DNA of 33,491 bases from Oscillospiraceae bacterium (GTDB taxonomy: Bacteria; Bacillota; Clostridia; Oscillospirales; Oscillospiraceae): NCBI GenBank assembly GCA_902761055.1, contig CACWIS010000019.1, positions 1 through 33,491 of the forward strand. The letters are read 5' to 3'. The notes beneath the pieces are model-generated. The model saw only the letters and a list, made by a program, of their open reading frames with translations. It searched no databases and had not been told where the DNA came from. Positions within the stretch are counted from its first letter, which is position 1. The number at the start of each line of letters is the position of its first letter. Both the position numbers and the translations under genes were made by a program. This document shows positions 14,656-22,625 of the stretch, piece by piece.

Positions 14656-14683
14656 CCATTCGTCCCAATAATGGGACGAATGG
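14656..14683. promoter_or_regulatory. Palindromic operator or hairpin upstream of terS
   Basis: A perfect inverted repeat, CCATTCGTCCCA (14656-14667) and TGGGACGAATGG (14672-14683), is separated by ATAA. Its core is GTCCCA-N6-TGGGAC-like and reuses the half-site found three times upstream. It may be the strongest repressor site or an RNA hairpin in the operon leader. Confidence 0.65.
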
Positions 14684-14722
14684 CGGGACGGGCGGCTCCG
14701 CCCTTCGGAAGGGAGGCTTGCA

Positions 14723-15175
14723 ATGGAAAAACCGGACTGGGACGCGATCGCCGCGGCCTACGTCGAGGGCGCGGAGAGCATGCGCGCGGTCGCGCGCCGC
14801 TTCGGCGTGCCGCTGACGACGCTGCGCGGTCACGCGCAGCGGGAGCGCTGGGAGCAGCGCCGCCGGGCGCGGCAGTTCGAGGCGCTCGCGCAGGAGCGGG
14901 CGGCGGGCGACGGCGGCGAGGCGATCTTCCGATTGACCGACAAGCTCGTCCGCCGGGCCGAGGAGCTGGTGGACGGCGGGGCGGAGATCAACGCGCGCGA
15001 GCTCGGCGAGCTGATGCGCGCGCTCAAGGGCGCCAAGGAGATCCGCATGCTGCGCTCCGCGCTCGACGAGCGCGAGCAGGCGGCGCGCGTCCGGGCGCTG
15101 GAGGAAAAGAACGCGCCGCCGGACAATGTGCTGCGCATCGAATTCGGCCCCGGCACGGAGGAGGCGGCGCAGTGA
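14723..15175 (+). CDS. terS: Terminase small subunit
   Basis: This 150-residue DNA-recognition subunit of the packaging motor has an N-terminal helix-turn-helix (residues ~20-45, with AVARRFGVPLTTLRGHA) followed by RERWEQRR, as in phage small terminases. A helical oligomerisation region follows (~55-135). The ATG at 14723 has a GGGAGG site. The stop overlaps the GTG start of the large subunit by four bases. It should choose which DNA enters the capsid; the recognised site (cos or pac) was not identified in the window. Confidence 0.88.
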   Translation: MEKPDWDAIAAAYVEGAESMRAVARRFGVPLTTLRGHAQRERWEQRRRARQFEALAQERAAGDGGEAIFRLTDKLVRRAEELVDGGAEINARELGELMRALKGAKEIRMLRSALDEREQAARVRALEEKNAPPDNVLRIEFGPGTEEAAQ

Positions 15176-16614
15176 AGCTGCTCATCCCGCCGCCCTCGGA
15201 GAAGCAGCGGCTGTTTTTGAACGACGCCCACCGCTACGTCGCCTTCGGCGGCGCGCGCGGCGGCGGCAAGAGCTGGGCCGTGCGCGTCAAGGCCGTGATG
15301 CTGTGCGAGGCGCACCCCGGCATCAAGGTGATGATCGTGCGCCGCACCTACGGCGAGCTGCGCGCGAACCACATCGTCCCGCTCTGCGCGCTGCTGCGCT
15401 GCGGCGAGGAGGGCGCGCGGCGGCTCGCCGTCTACAACGACACGAAGAAGGAGCTCGCCTTCCCCAACGGCAGCCGGATCCTGTTCCGCTACTGCGACAC
15501 GGACCGCGACGCCGACCGTTTTCAGGGCACCGAGGTGGACGTGCTGTTCGTCGACGAGGCGACGCAGCAGCCCGAGGAGCGCATGGACAGGCTGCGCGCC
15601 TGCGTGCGCGGCGTGAACAGCTTTCCGAAGCGCGTCTATTATACCTGCAACCCCGGCGGCGTCGGCCACGGTTGGGTCAAGCGGCTGTTCCTCGAGCGGC
15701 GCTTCCGTCCCGGCGAGCGGCCGGAGGACTATGTCTTCATCCCCTCGCGCGTCACGGACAACCTGGCCCTGATGCGCGCCGATCCTGAGTATCTGCGGCG
15801 GCTCGAGGCGCTGCCGGAAAAGCTGCGCGAGGCCTGGCTGAACGGGAACTGGGACGTTTTCGAGGGCCAGTTCTTCGAAGAATTCCGCACGAGCCCCGAT
15901 CTCGCCGCGGCGCGCGCGGCCGGCTGCGAACTCGGCGAGGACGAGCTGCGCCGGCAGGGCCGCTGGACGCACGTGATCGAGCCGATCGATCTCTCCCGCG
16001 GCGCGGCCGCGGGCTGGAAGATCTGCCGCAGCTACGACTTCGGCTACGGCAAGCCCTTTTCCTGCGCGTGGTGGGCCGTGGACTACGACGGCGTGATCTA
16101 CCGCGTGCTGGAGCTCTACGGCTGCACGGCCACGCCGAACGAGGGCGTGAAGTGGCCGCCGGAGAGGCAGTTTTCCGAGATCGCGCGCATCGAGCGCGAG
16201 CACCCCTGGCTGCGCGGCAAGACGATCGCCGGCGTGGCGGACCCGTCGATCTGGGACGCCTCGCGCGGCGAGAGCGTGGCCGAGACGGCGGCGCGCTGCG
16301 GCGTGGTTTTCACGCCCGGGGACAACAAGCGCGTCGCGGGCTGGATGCAGCTGCACTACCGTCTGCAGTTCGACGAGAACGGATACGCGCGGATGTACGT
16401 GTTCTCCGGCTGCAGGGCCTTTATCCGCACGATCCCGCTGCTGCTCTACGATCCGCGCGTACCGGAGGATCTCGACACTTCGCTGGAGGATCACGCCGCG
16501 GACGACGCGCGCTATTTCTGTATGTCGCGGCCGGTGCGCGCGCTGCGGAGCACGGCGGAGCCGGAGGTCTTTTTCGATCCGCTGGATCAGATGAAACGGA
16601 AAACCAGGAGGTAA
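15172..16614 (+). CDS. terL: Terminase large subunit
   Basis: This 480-residue packaging ATPase and nuclease has Walker A GGARGGGKS (residues 26-34), Walker B VLFVDE (124-129) and coupling motif YYTCNPGG. The nuclease part is marked by SYDFGYGKPFSCAWW, GVADPSIWD and a final EDHAADDARYF, giving the acidic metal ligands. The start is GTG at 15172, overlapping the small subunit stop, with GGAGGAGG just upstream. All key motifs are intact, so the motor appears functional. The full length and intact catalytic residues argue against a decayed remnant. Confidence 0.95.
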   Translation: MKLLIPPPSEKQRLFLNDAHRYVAFGGARGGGKSWAVRVKAVMLCEAHPGIKVMIVRRTYGELRANHIVPLCALLRCGEEGARRLAVYNDTKKELAFPNGSRILFRYCDTDRDADRFQGTEVDVLFVDEATQQPEERMDRLRACVRGVNSFPKRVYYTCNPGGVGHGWVKRLFLERRFRPGERPEDYVFIPSRVTDNLALMRADPEYLRRLEALPEKLREAWLNGNWDVFEGQFFEEFRTSPDLAAARAAGCELGEDELRRQGRWTHVIEPIDLSRGAAAGWKICRSYDFGYGKPFSCAWWAVDYDGVIYRVLELYGCTATPNEGVKWPPERQFSEIARIEREHPWLRGKTIAGVADPSIWDASRGESVAETAARCGVVFTPGDNKRVAGWMQLHYRLQFDENGYARMYVFSGCRAFIRTIPLLLYDPRVPEDLDTSLEDHAADDARYFCMSRPVRALRSTAEPEVFFDPLDQMKRKTRR

Positions 16615-16620
16615 TCAAGC

Positions 16621-18450
16621 ATGGACCAACAAACAAGCGCCCCGATCGTGGACAGCGCCCGTCTCGAGGAGCTGACGCGCATCCTGCAGCGCTACAAGAG
16701 CGGCAAGGCGCAGCTCGAGCGGCGCGTCGTCGCCGCGGAGAACTGGTGGAAGCTGCGCAACGGCGCCGAGGAGAGCCGCGAGAGCGCCTTCTCGGACGGC
16801 GGCTTCCGCTCGAAGAGCGGCTGGCTGCACAACGTCATCGTCTCCAAGCACGCCGACGGCATGGAGGCCTACCCCGAGCCGCTGATCCTGCCGCGCGAGC
16901 CGGACGACGCGGCGGAGGCCGGGATGCTCACGGCCGTCGTGCCGGTCGTGATGGAGCAGAACCGCTTTGAGGACGTGTACAGCGACGCGCTGTGGGCCAA
17001 GCTCAAGACCGGCACGGGCGTGTACAAGATCGTTTGGGACGCCTCGAAGCTCGGCGGGCTGGGCGATATCGCGATCTGCCCGGTCGATCTGCTCAATCTG
17101 TTCTGGGAGCCGGGCGTCAAGGACATCCAGGACAGCCGCTATTTCTTCCATACCGCGCTCGAGGACAACGATCTGCTCGCCGAGCGCTGGCCGCAGCTCA
17201 AGGGCGCGCTGCGCCCCGGGGCCTTCGCGGCGACGAAGTTCCTCTACGACGACGCGGTCCCGACCGACGGCAAGAGCACGGTGATCGACTGCTACTACAA
17301 AAAGTGGGACGGCGGCCGGCAGCTGCTGCACTACGTCAAGTACGTCGGCGACGTCGTGCTCTACGCCAGCGAGAACGAGGGCGCGCCGCTCTACGAGCAC
17401 GGGCGCTATCCCTTCGTGTTCGACCCGCTCTTTCCCGTCGAGGGCAGTCCCTGCGGCTACGGCTTCGTGGATCTGTGCAAGAATCCCCAGACGGCGATCG
17501 ACCTGATGGACAGCGCCTTCATCCGCAACACGATGGTCGGCGCGATGCCGCGCTATTTCAAGCGCCAGGACGCCGGGATCAACGAGGAGGAGCTGCTCGA
17601 TCTTTCCAGGCCGCTGGTCGCCGTGGACGGCAATCTCGGCGAGGACGCGCTGAAGATCATCGACTTCAGGCCGCTGTCCGGCAATTACATCGAATACCAG
17701 CGCGAGCGCATCCGCGAGCTGCGCGAGACCTCCGGCAACACGGAGACGGCCACGGGCAACCTCGCCCAGGGCGTGACCGCGGCCTCGGCCATCGCGGCGC
17801 TGCAGGAGGCCAGCGGCAAGGGCAGCCGCGACAGCACGCGCGGCAGCTACCGCGCCTATACGGCGGCGGTCGAGCTCGTCATCGAGCTGATCCGCCAGTT
17901 CTACACCCTCCCCCGCCGCTTTCGCATCGCCGGACGGAGCGGCGCGGCGGAATTCGTCTCCTACTCCAACGCCGCGCTGCGGCCGCAGGATCAGGGGGCG
18001 CTCGCCGGACAGGAGCTGGGGCTGCGCATGCCGCTGTTCGATATTGAGGTCCGCGCCCGCAAGTCCAGCCCCTACACGCAGGTCAGCCGCAACGAGCTCG
18101 CGCTGCAGTTCTACAACCTCGGCTTCTTCGACCCGGGCCGCGCCGAGCAGGCGCTGCTGTGTCTGGACATGATGGATTTCGACGGAAAAAGCGAGCTGAT
18201 GGAAAAGCTCCGCGCGCTCGGCGGCGAGCGGGAAAAGCTGCTGGCCTTCCGTTCGCTGGCGCTCGCGCTGGCGGCGAAGTACGAGCCGCAGCTCGCCGAG
18301 GGGCTGGCCGACAGCGCCGGAGACGAGACGCCGCGGTCAAAGGCCGGACCCCTGCCGCGGCTGCGCGGCGGGGAGAAGACGGAGCGGCCGCAGCTGCGCG
18401 CCGTCCGGGAGCGCACGCGCGCTGCGAGCCAGCCGGAGGCGGCGCGATGA
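16621..18450 (+). CDS. Portal protein
   Basis: This 609-residue protein would form the dodecameric ring through which DNA enters and leaves the capsid. It follows terL after six bases with an AGGAGGT site. Size, position and features such as NWWKLRNGAEE near the N-terminus, a CYYKKW strand, and the helical AIAALQEASGKGSRDS stretch fit large portals of podovirus-type elements. The C-terminal ~60 residues are Arg/Pro-rich and low in complexity. The stop overlaps the next start (ATGA). The call rests on context and resemblance. Confidence 0.85.
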   Translation: MDQQTSAPIVDSARLEELTRILQRYKSGKAQLERRVVAAENWWKLRNGAEESRESAFSDGGFRSKSGWLHNVIVSKHADGMEAYPEPLILPREPDDAAEAGMLTAVVPVVMEQNRFEDVYSDALWAKLKTGTGVYKIVWDASKLGGLGDIAICPVDLLNLFWEPGVKDIQDSRYFFHTALEDNDLLAERWPQLKGALRPGAFAATKFLYDDAVPTDGKSTVIDCYYKKWDGGRQLLHYVKYVGDVVLYASENEGAPLYEHGRYPFVFDPLFPVEGSPCGYGFVDLCKNPQTAIDLMDSAFIRNTMVGAMPRYFKRQDAGINEEELLDLSRPLVAVDGNLGEDALKIIDFRPLSGNYIEYQRERIRELRETSGNTETATGNLAQGVTAASAIAALQEASGKGSRDSTRGSYRAYTAAVELVIELIRQFYTLPRRFRIAGRSGAAEFVSYSNAALRPQDQGALAGQELGLRMPLFDIEVRARKSSPYTQVSRNELALQFYNLGFFDPGRAEQALLCLDMMDFDGKSELMEKLRALGGEREKLLAFRSLALALAAKYEPQLAEGLADSAGDETPRSKAGPLPRLRGGEKTERPQLRAVRERTRAASQPEAAR

Positions 18451-18761
18451 TCCGCGCGCGCTACGGCCGGCGGAGTCTTTCGCTGGAGCTCCGCGGCCAT
18501 GCGGCGAGCGCGCCCAGGGGCGAGGACCTCGTCTGCGCGGCGGCCTCCGTGCTGGCCTTTACGGCGGCGGAGGCGCTGCGGGACGAGAGCGAGCGCTTTT
18601 ATCCGCGCATCGTCACGCGCCCCGGCGAGCTGCGGATCGCCTGCGAGCCCGCGTCCGGCTCGCGGCGCGCCTGCCGCAGGCTGCTGGACACGATCTGGAT
18701 CGGATTCGAGCTGCTCGCGCGGGACTATCCCGCCTGTGTGAGCGCCGAGAAGGAGGATTGA
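18447..18761 (+). CDS. Prp-family cysteine protease encoded in the capsid operon
   Basis: This 104-residue protein matches the ribosomal-processing cysteine protease Prp (YsxB-like) family. The catalytic pair is H18 in RGHA and C30 in EDLVCAAAS, twelve residues apart as in the staphylococcal enzyme. Chromosomal Prp removes the N-terminal extension of ribosomal protein L27 and, in Staphylococcus, also trims phage capsid and scaffold proteins. Here the gene lies inside the head operon, overlapping the portal stop by four bases, and the scaffold and capsid proteins downstream carry QLFA and QFFA motifs. It probably acts as the prohead maturation protease. The start is fixed by the overlap. Confidence 0.85.
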   Translation: MIRARYGRRSLSLELRGHAASAPRGEDLVCAAASVLAFTAAEALRDESERFYPRIVTRPGELRIACEPASGSRRACRRLLDTIWIGFELLARDYPACVSAEKED

Positions 18762-18762
18762 C

Positions 18763-19905
18763 ATGTTGATGGCAAAAGACAGCGGCGGCGCATCGCCGCT
18801 GAAAAAGAACGGGACGGCGAAAAAGGTGAAAAACACGCCGCCCGCAACGATCAAAAAGCCCTCGCTGCGCGAGCTGCCGCCCGTCGAGGAGGCTCCGGCC
18901 ACGGCGCCGAAGCAGACGGCCTCCGGCGGCGCGTCCGGCGGCGGGAGCTCCGGCGGCAAGAGCAAGGGCGGCGCCTCCGGTTCCGGCGGCGCGGCCTGGA
19001 CGGTCGATCTCGGCAGAGAGATCGCCTTCGAGGCGCCCGCGGAGGACGCGGAGGCCAGAGCGAATTACAACAGCGCGCTCGAACGCCTCGGAGAGATCCG
19101 CGGCGCGGCGCCGCAGTACGACAGCCGCTATGACGAGCAGATCCAAAGCCTCTATGAGCAGATCACGGGGCGCGGCTCCTTCCGCTACGACCCCAACACC
19201 GATCCGCTCTACCGGCAGTATGCGCAGGACTATGCCGAGCGCGGCAAACTCGCGATGGAAGACACGATGGGACGCGCCGCCGCGCTGACGGGCGGCTACG
19301 GCTCGTCCTACGCGCAGGCCGTCGGGCAGCAGCAGTACGACGCCTATCTGCGGCGTCTGGCCGAGGTCCTGCCCCAGACCTACGGCATGGCGCTGGACGT
19401 ATGGAAGGCCGAGGGCGAGGGGCTGCAGCGGCAGCTCGAGACGACCGAGGCGCTGGAGCGGAGCGACTACGACCGCTACCTCGACGCGCTCGGAGAGCAC
19501 AACCGCGAGCTCGACCGCGCCCAGAGCGCGGCGGATCAGGCTTACGAGCGCATGATCGCCGGCGACGAGCGCGCCTACGGCCGCGCCGTGGACGACTACG
19601 GCCGCCGCGTGTACATGGAGGAGCGCGACTACGGCCGCAGGCAGGACTATTACGACCGCCTCGTGCGTCTCATCGCCGCGGGCTACAGCCCCCGTGCGAA
19701 GGATTACGCGCTCGCCGGCATGAGTCCCGCCCAGGGTGCCGCGCTGCGCGCGCAGTATCTCGCCGGCACGAGCCGCTCTTCCGGCGGCGGAGGCGGCCGG
19801 AAGAAAAAGGGAAAAGATAAAAAGACCCCGGGCGCGGGCGGCTCCTATGCGGGCGGGCTGAACAAGAGCGGCGCGTCGGACAGAAAGACGCCGAACCGAC
19901 GCTGA
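18763..19905 (+). CDS. Putative internal virion or ejection protein
   Basis: This 380-residue protein has no function I can name. The N-terminal ~85 residues are basic then Gly/Ser-rich. The core (~90-345) is helical, rich in Tyr, Arg and Gln, with a striking block FRYDPNTDPLYRQYAQDY followed by AMEDTMGRAAALTGGYGSSY. The C-terminus is again Gly-rich and strongly basic (GGGGGRKKKGKDKK). This block recurs, as far as I recall, in similar capsid loci of gut Clostridia. Long helices with basic tails between portal and scaffold fit a DNA-contacting internal protein or a substitute for a tape measure. The ATG at 18763 is preferred because AAGGAGG precedes it by six bases. Confidence 0.6.
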   Translation: MLMAKDSGGASPLKKNGTAKKVKNTPPATIKKPSLRELPPVEEAPATAPKQTASGGASGGGSSGGKSKGGASGSGGAAWTVDLGREIAFEAPAEDAEARANYNSALERLGEIRGAAPQYDSRYDEQIQSLYEQITGRGSFRYDPNTDPLYRQYAQDYAERGKLAMEDTMGRAAALTGGYGSSYAQAVGQQQYDAYLRRLAEVLPQTYGMALDVWKAEGEGLQRQLETTEALERSDYDRYLDALGEHNRELDRAQSAADQAYERMIAGDERAYGRAVDDYGRRVYMEERDYGRRQDYYDRLVRLIAAGYSPRAKDYALAGMSPAQGAALRAQYLAGTSRSSGGGGGRKKKGKDKKTPGAGGSYAGGLNKSGASDRKTPNRR

Positions 19906-20083
19906 CGCGGCCGTCCGGGCGGGCGGCGGGAAAAAAGCAGCCGGGGAAGGAGCAGACAGACGGGCGCGCCGATGCAGGCGCCTTTCGCGGCGCGATCCCG
20001 GTATTTGCAAGATGCGCGGGGGCGAGGTCCCCGGCGTTTTGAGAGCCGCGGGCTTAACCCGCAGAAAAAAGGAGGCATCCGAT
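19906..20083 (+). other. 178-base non-coding gap inside the operon
   Basis: This is the longest gap in the particle operon. No convincing gene is seen; an open frame upstream of and in phase with scaffold exists but lacks a ribosome site. A small hairpin GCGGG-CTTAA-CCCGC (20048-20062) sits directly ahead of the scaffold GGAGG site. Other GC-rich inverted segments occur around 19960-20035. It may hold an RNA element or a packaging-related site. Confidence 0.4.
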
Positions 20084-20791
20084 ATGCAAAACAGGTTTTT
20101 GGCCGATCTCCAGCTTTTCGCCGCCGATGAGAGCGCTCCGGCGGCCGCGGAGACGGCTTCGGGCGCAGAAGCTGCCGACGCCGGGCAGCAGAATCCCCTG
20201 CCGGACACGCCGGAAACGGCGCAGCCGGCGGAGCGCACCCCGGCCCGACGGAGCTGGGAGGAGGTCCGCGCCGAGTACAAGGACGATTTCGACGCGGAGG
20301 TGCAGAGCATCATCCAGAAGCGCCTGCGCGGCGTGCAGGACAGGCTGCGGCGCTACGCCGAGCGCGAGGAGCGGGAACGCTCGGCCGGGCAGCGGCGCCG
20401 CAGCGAGGCGGGCGAGCACTTTGAGCGCCTCTGCGAGCAGGCCGAGGCGCTGCGGGAAAAGCTGCCGGACTTCGATCTGGCGCGCGAGCTGCGCAGCGAC
20501 GCCTTCGCCTCGCTGACGCAGCCCGGCTCGCCCGTCACGCTCGAGCAGGCCTACCGGGCGCTGCACCCCGAGCTTCGGCTGCGGGAGGCGGAGGCCGTCG
20601 CCAGACGCGCGGCCGAGGCCGTGGGCGAGGCGGTGCGCGCCGGCGCGGCGAGGCCGCGCGAAAACGGCGCGCAGAGCGCCTCTCTCGCTTCCCCGTCCCA
20701 CCGCGGTCTCAGCCCGGCGCAGCGCGAAGAGCTGCGGCGGCGGATCTACGCCGCGGGCGCCCGCGGCGACCACCTCCCCGCCGGAGGCTGA
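20084..20791 (+). CDS. Scaffold-like protein with N-terminal Prp-type site
   Basis: This 235-residue, highly charged, largely helical protein lies immediately before the major capsid gene, the normal place for a scaffold. The first residues read MQNRFLADLQLFA, then an Ala/Pro-rich stretch, then coiled-coil-like charged helices (~60-200). The LQLFA ends at residue 13, as does IQFFA in the capsid protein, matching the L27-type cleavage motif. The start at 20084 has GGAGG and places this motif at the N-terminus; an upstream in-frame ATG at 20012 is less likely. Cleavage after Ala13 would leave a mature N-terminus ADES. Confidence 0.8.
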   Translation: MQNRFLADLQLFAADESAPAAAETASGAEAADAGQQNPLPDTPETAQPAERTPARRSWEEVRAEYKDDFDAEVQSIIQKRLRGVQDRLRRYAEREERERSAGQRRRSEAGEHFERLCEQAEALREKLPDFDLARELRSDAFASLTQPGSPVTLEQAYRALHPELRLREAEAVARRAAEAVGEAVRAGAARPRENGAQSASLASPSHRGLSPAQREELRRRIYAAGARGDHLPAGG

Positions 20792-20813
20792 ACCAAACAT
20801 TTCAGGAGGAATT

Positions 20814-21941
20814 ATGGAAAGGACTTTTGACTTCGACATCCAGTTTTTCGCCGACGCGGGCACGCTCGTGAACGCGACCGGCAACTACGTCAACGCAAAC
20901 ACCGGCGAGACGACCGCCTTCTCCGGCAGCAACACCCTGAGCGCCGAGATGAAGGACTTTTACGACACCGAGCTGCTGGAGAACGCGCGCGTCGAGCAGT
21001 TCTACGCGCAGTTCGCCAAGCGCCAGCCGCTGCCGAAGAACCACAAGGGCACCGTCGAGTGGCGCAAGTGGAACAGCTTTGCCCCGGCCGCCCAGCTGAC
21101 CGAGGGCGTGATCCCCACCGGCCAGAAGTTCGGCGTGAGCGCCGTCACCGGCACGATCAACCAGTACGGCACCTATACCGCCATCACCGACCGTCTCGAG
21201 CTGCGCGCCTACGACGACGTGATCCTCGGCGCGACCGAGGAGATGGGCGCCTCCGCCGCCGAGACGCAGGAGAAGCTGATCCGCGACGCGCTGCTGGTCA
21301 ACACGAACGTGCTGTACTGCGACAACATCGTGCTCGCCACCGGCGCGAAGACCGCCGACGCGGCCGCCTCGGGCGGCAACCCCGCCGTGAAGGGCACGCC
21401 CGACGCGCCGGGCTACATGCTCGACGACGGCACCAATCGCAGCGTGCTCACCCCGGCCATGGTCAACAAGGCCGTGACCATCCTCAAGAAGAACCGCGTG
21501 CCGCGCATCAACGGCCGCTACTACGCGGTCATCCACCCCTCCGTGGCGCACGACCTGCGCGAGTGCGAGGGCTGGATCGAGGCGCACAAGTACGCCGCGC
21601 CCGACGAGCTGTTCAACGGCGAGATCGGCGAGCTGCACGGCGTGCGCTTCATCGAGGACGTCTTCGCCCCGGTGCTGGGCGGCAGCACCTACAAAAACGC
21701 CCAGGAGGGCGTGACCTACGCCACTTACTTCTTCGGCAAGGACAGCTTCGGCTCGATCGATCCCGAAGGCGGGGCGCTGGAAATGATCATCCACGACAAG
21801 GGCGAGATCGGCGGACCGCTCAATCAGTTCTCGACCATCGGCTACAAGTTCGAGACCAACGGCGCGACGATCCTCTATCCCGAGCGCCTGCTGCGCGTCA
21901 TGAGCTGCAGCTCTTACAGCGCGAGCGATTCCACGAACTGA
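20814..21941 (+). CDS. Major capsid protein, N4-gp56 family
   Basis: This 375-residue HK97-fold shell protein is of the N4-gp56 type. Recognisable parts are SAEMKDFYDTELLENARVEQ near residues 43-62, KNHKGTVEWRKW, and ATYFFGKDSFGSID with TIGYKFETNGATIL near the C-terminus. The N-terminal MERTFDFDIQFFA carries a Prp-type site that ends at residue 13. An AGGAGG site precedes the ATG. It is followed by a terminator-like hairpin, which could raise its level over downstream tail proteins. The reading frame is intact and full length. Confidence 0.9.
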   Translation: MERTFDFDIQFFADAGTLVNATGNYVNANTGETTAFSGSNTLSAEMKDFYDTELLENARVEQFYAQFAKRQPLPKNHKGTVEWRKWNSFAPAAQLTEGVIPTGQKFGVSAVTGTINQYGTYTAITDRLELRAYDDVILGATEEMGASAAETQEKLIRDALLVNTNVLYCDNIVLATGAKTADAAASGGNPAVKGTPDAPGYMLDDGTNRSVLTPAMVNKAVTILKKNRVPRINGRYYAVIHPSVAHDLRECEGWIEAHKYAAPDELFNGEIGELHGVRFIEDVFAPVLGGSTYKNAQEGVTYATYFFGKDSFGSIDPEGGALEMIIHDKGEIGGPLNQFSTIGYKFETNGATILYPERLLRVMSCSSYSASDSTN

Positions 21942-21951
21942 TCCCGACCGG

Positions 21952-21976
21952 GAGGGCGGGGCGACCCGCCCTCTTT
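21952..21976 (+). terminator. Terminator-like hairpin after the capsid gene
   Basis: Stem GAGGGCGGG (21952-21960) and CCCGCCCTC (21965-21973) with a GCGA tetraloop, followed by only TTT. It is probably a partial terminator or an RNA-stabilising hairpin within the operon. Confidence 0.5.
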
Positions 21977-22001
21977 CACAAAACCATGACAGGAGGTCAA
22001 C

Positions 22002-22229
22002 ATGAAGGACAACGAGTGCTTTGTCGAGGTCTTTATCCCGCGCAGCGCGGCCAACAAGGACCCCAATTTTTACGTCGGCATCAACGGCGTGAGCTACCTG
22101 CTGCCCCGCGGCAGAAAGAGCCGCATCCCCGCCGCCGCGGCCGCCGAGATCGAGCGCGCGCGCCGCGCCGAGGAGGCGATGTACGAGGCGCAGGACGCGC
22201 TCAAGAGCAAGGCCGAGCCCGGCGCCTGA
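22002..22229 (+). CDS. Small head-associated protein, unknown
   Basis: This 75-residue protein starts behind AGGAGG. The N-terminal half is strand-like (CFVEVFIPR, NFYVGINGVSYLLPRG), the rest a charged Ala/Glu/Arg helix. Small proteins of this sort directly after N4-gp56 capsid genes are common and may decorate or join capsomers. I do not recognise a named family. Confidence 0.6.
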   Translation: MKDNECFVEVFIPRSAANKDPNFYVGINGVSYLLPRGRKSRIPAAAAAEIERARRAEEAMYEAQDALKSKAEPGA

Positions 22230-22244
22230 CGCGGGGGTGCGGCC

Positions 22245-22613
22245 ATGACCGTCAACGAACTGATCGCCGCGGTGGATCTCAAGGAGCCGAACAGCTGCAG
22301 CGCCGAGGAAAAGCGCCGCTGGCTCTCCGCGCTCGACGGCAAGATCCACGCGGAGGTGCTGCTCGGCCACGAGGGCGGACCGACCGCGGCCTTCGCCGCC
22401 TATACGGACGGCTCTGAGGAGCTGCTCATCCCCTTCCCCTACGCCGAAGGCGTCTATACCCACTACCTGATCGCCATGATCGCCGCGCTCAACGCGGAGG
22501 CCGCGCGCTACAACCAGCAGATCGCCATGTACAACGCGAACTTCAGCCAGTGGTGGAACGCCTATCACGCGGCGCACACGCCGCTGCACGCGGGGAAACG
22601 ATTTCTTTTTTAG
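22245..22613 (+). CDS. Possible head-tail connector protein
   Basis: This 122-residue protein starts at ATG 22245 after a G-rich site. It is helical, with a C-terminal helix rich in Asn, Tyr and Gln (EAARYNQQIAMYNANFSQWW). Its place between capsid and tail genes and its size fit a connector or head-completion protein. There is no firm family assignment. Confidence 0.55.
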   Translation: MTVNELIAAVDLKEPNSCSAEEKRRWLSALDGKIHAEVLLGHEGGPTAAFAAYTDGSEELLIPFPYAEGVYTHYLIAMIAALNAEAARYNQQIAMYNANFSQWWNAYHAAHTPLHAGKRFLF

Positions 22614-22625
22614 GAGGTGCGCATC

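Noticed and set aside
20012-20083. N-terminal extension of the scaffold gene from an upstream ATG
   Set aside because: No ribosome site precedes it; the ATG at 20084 has GGAGG and places the cleavage motif at the same residue as in the capsid protein.
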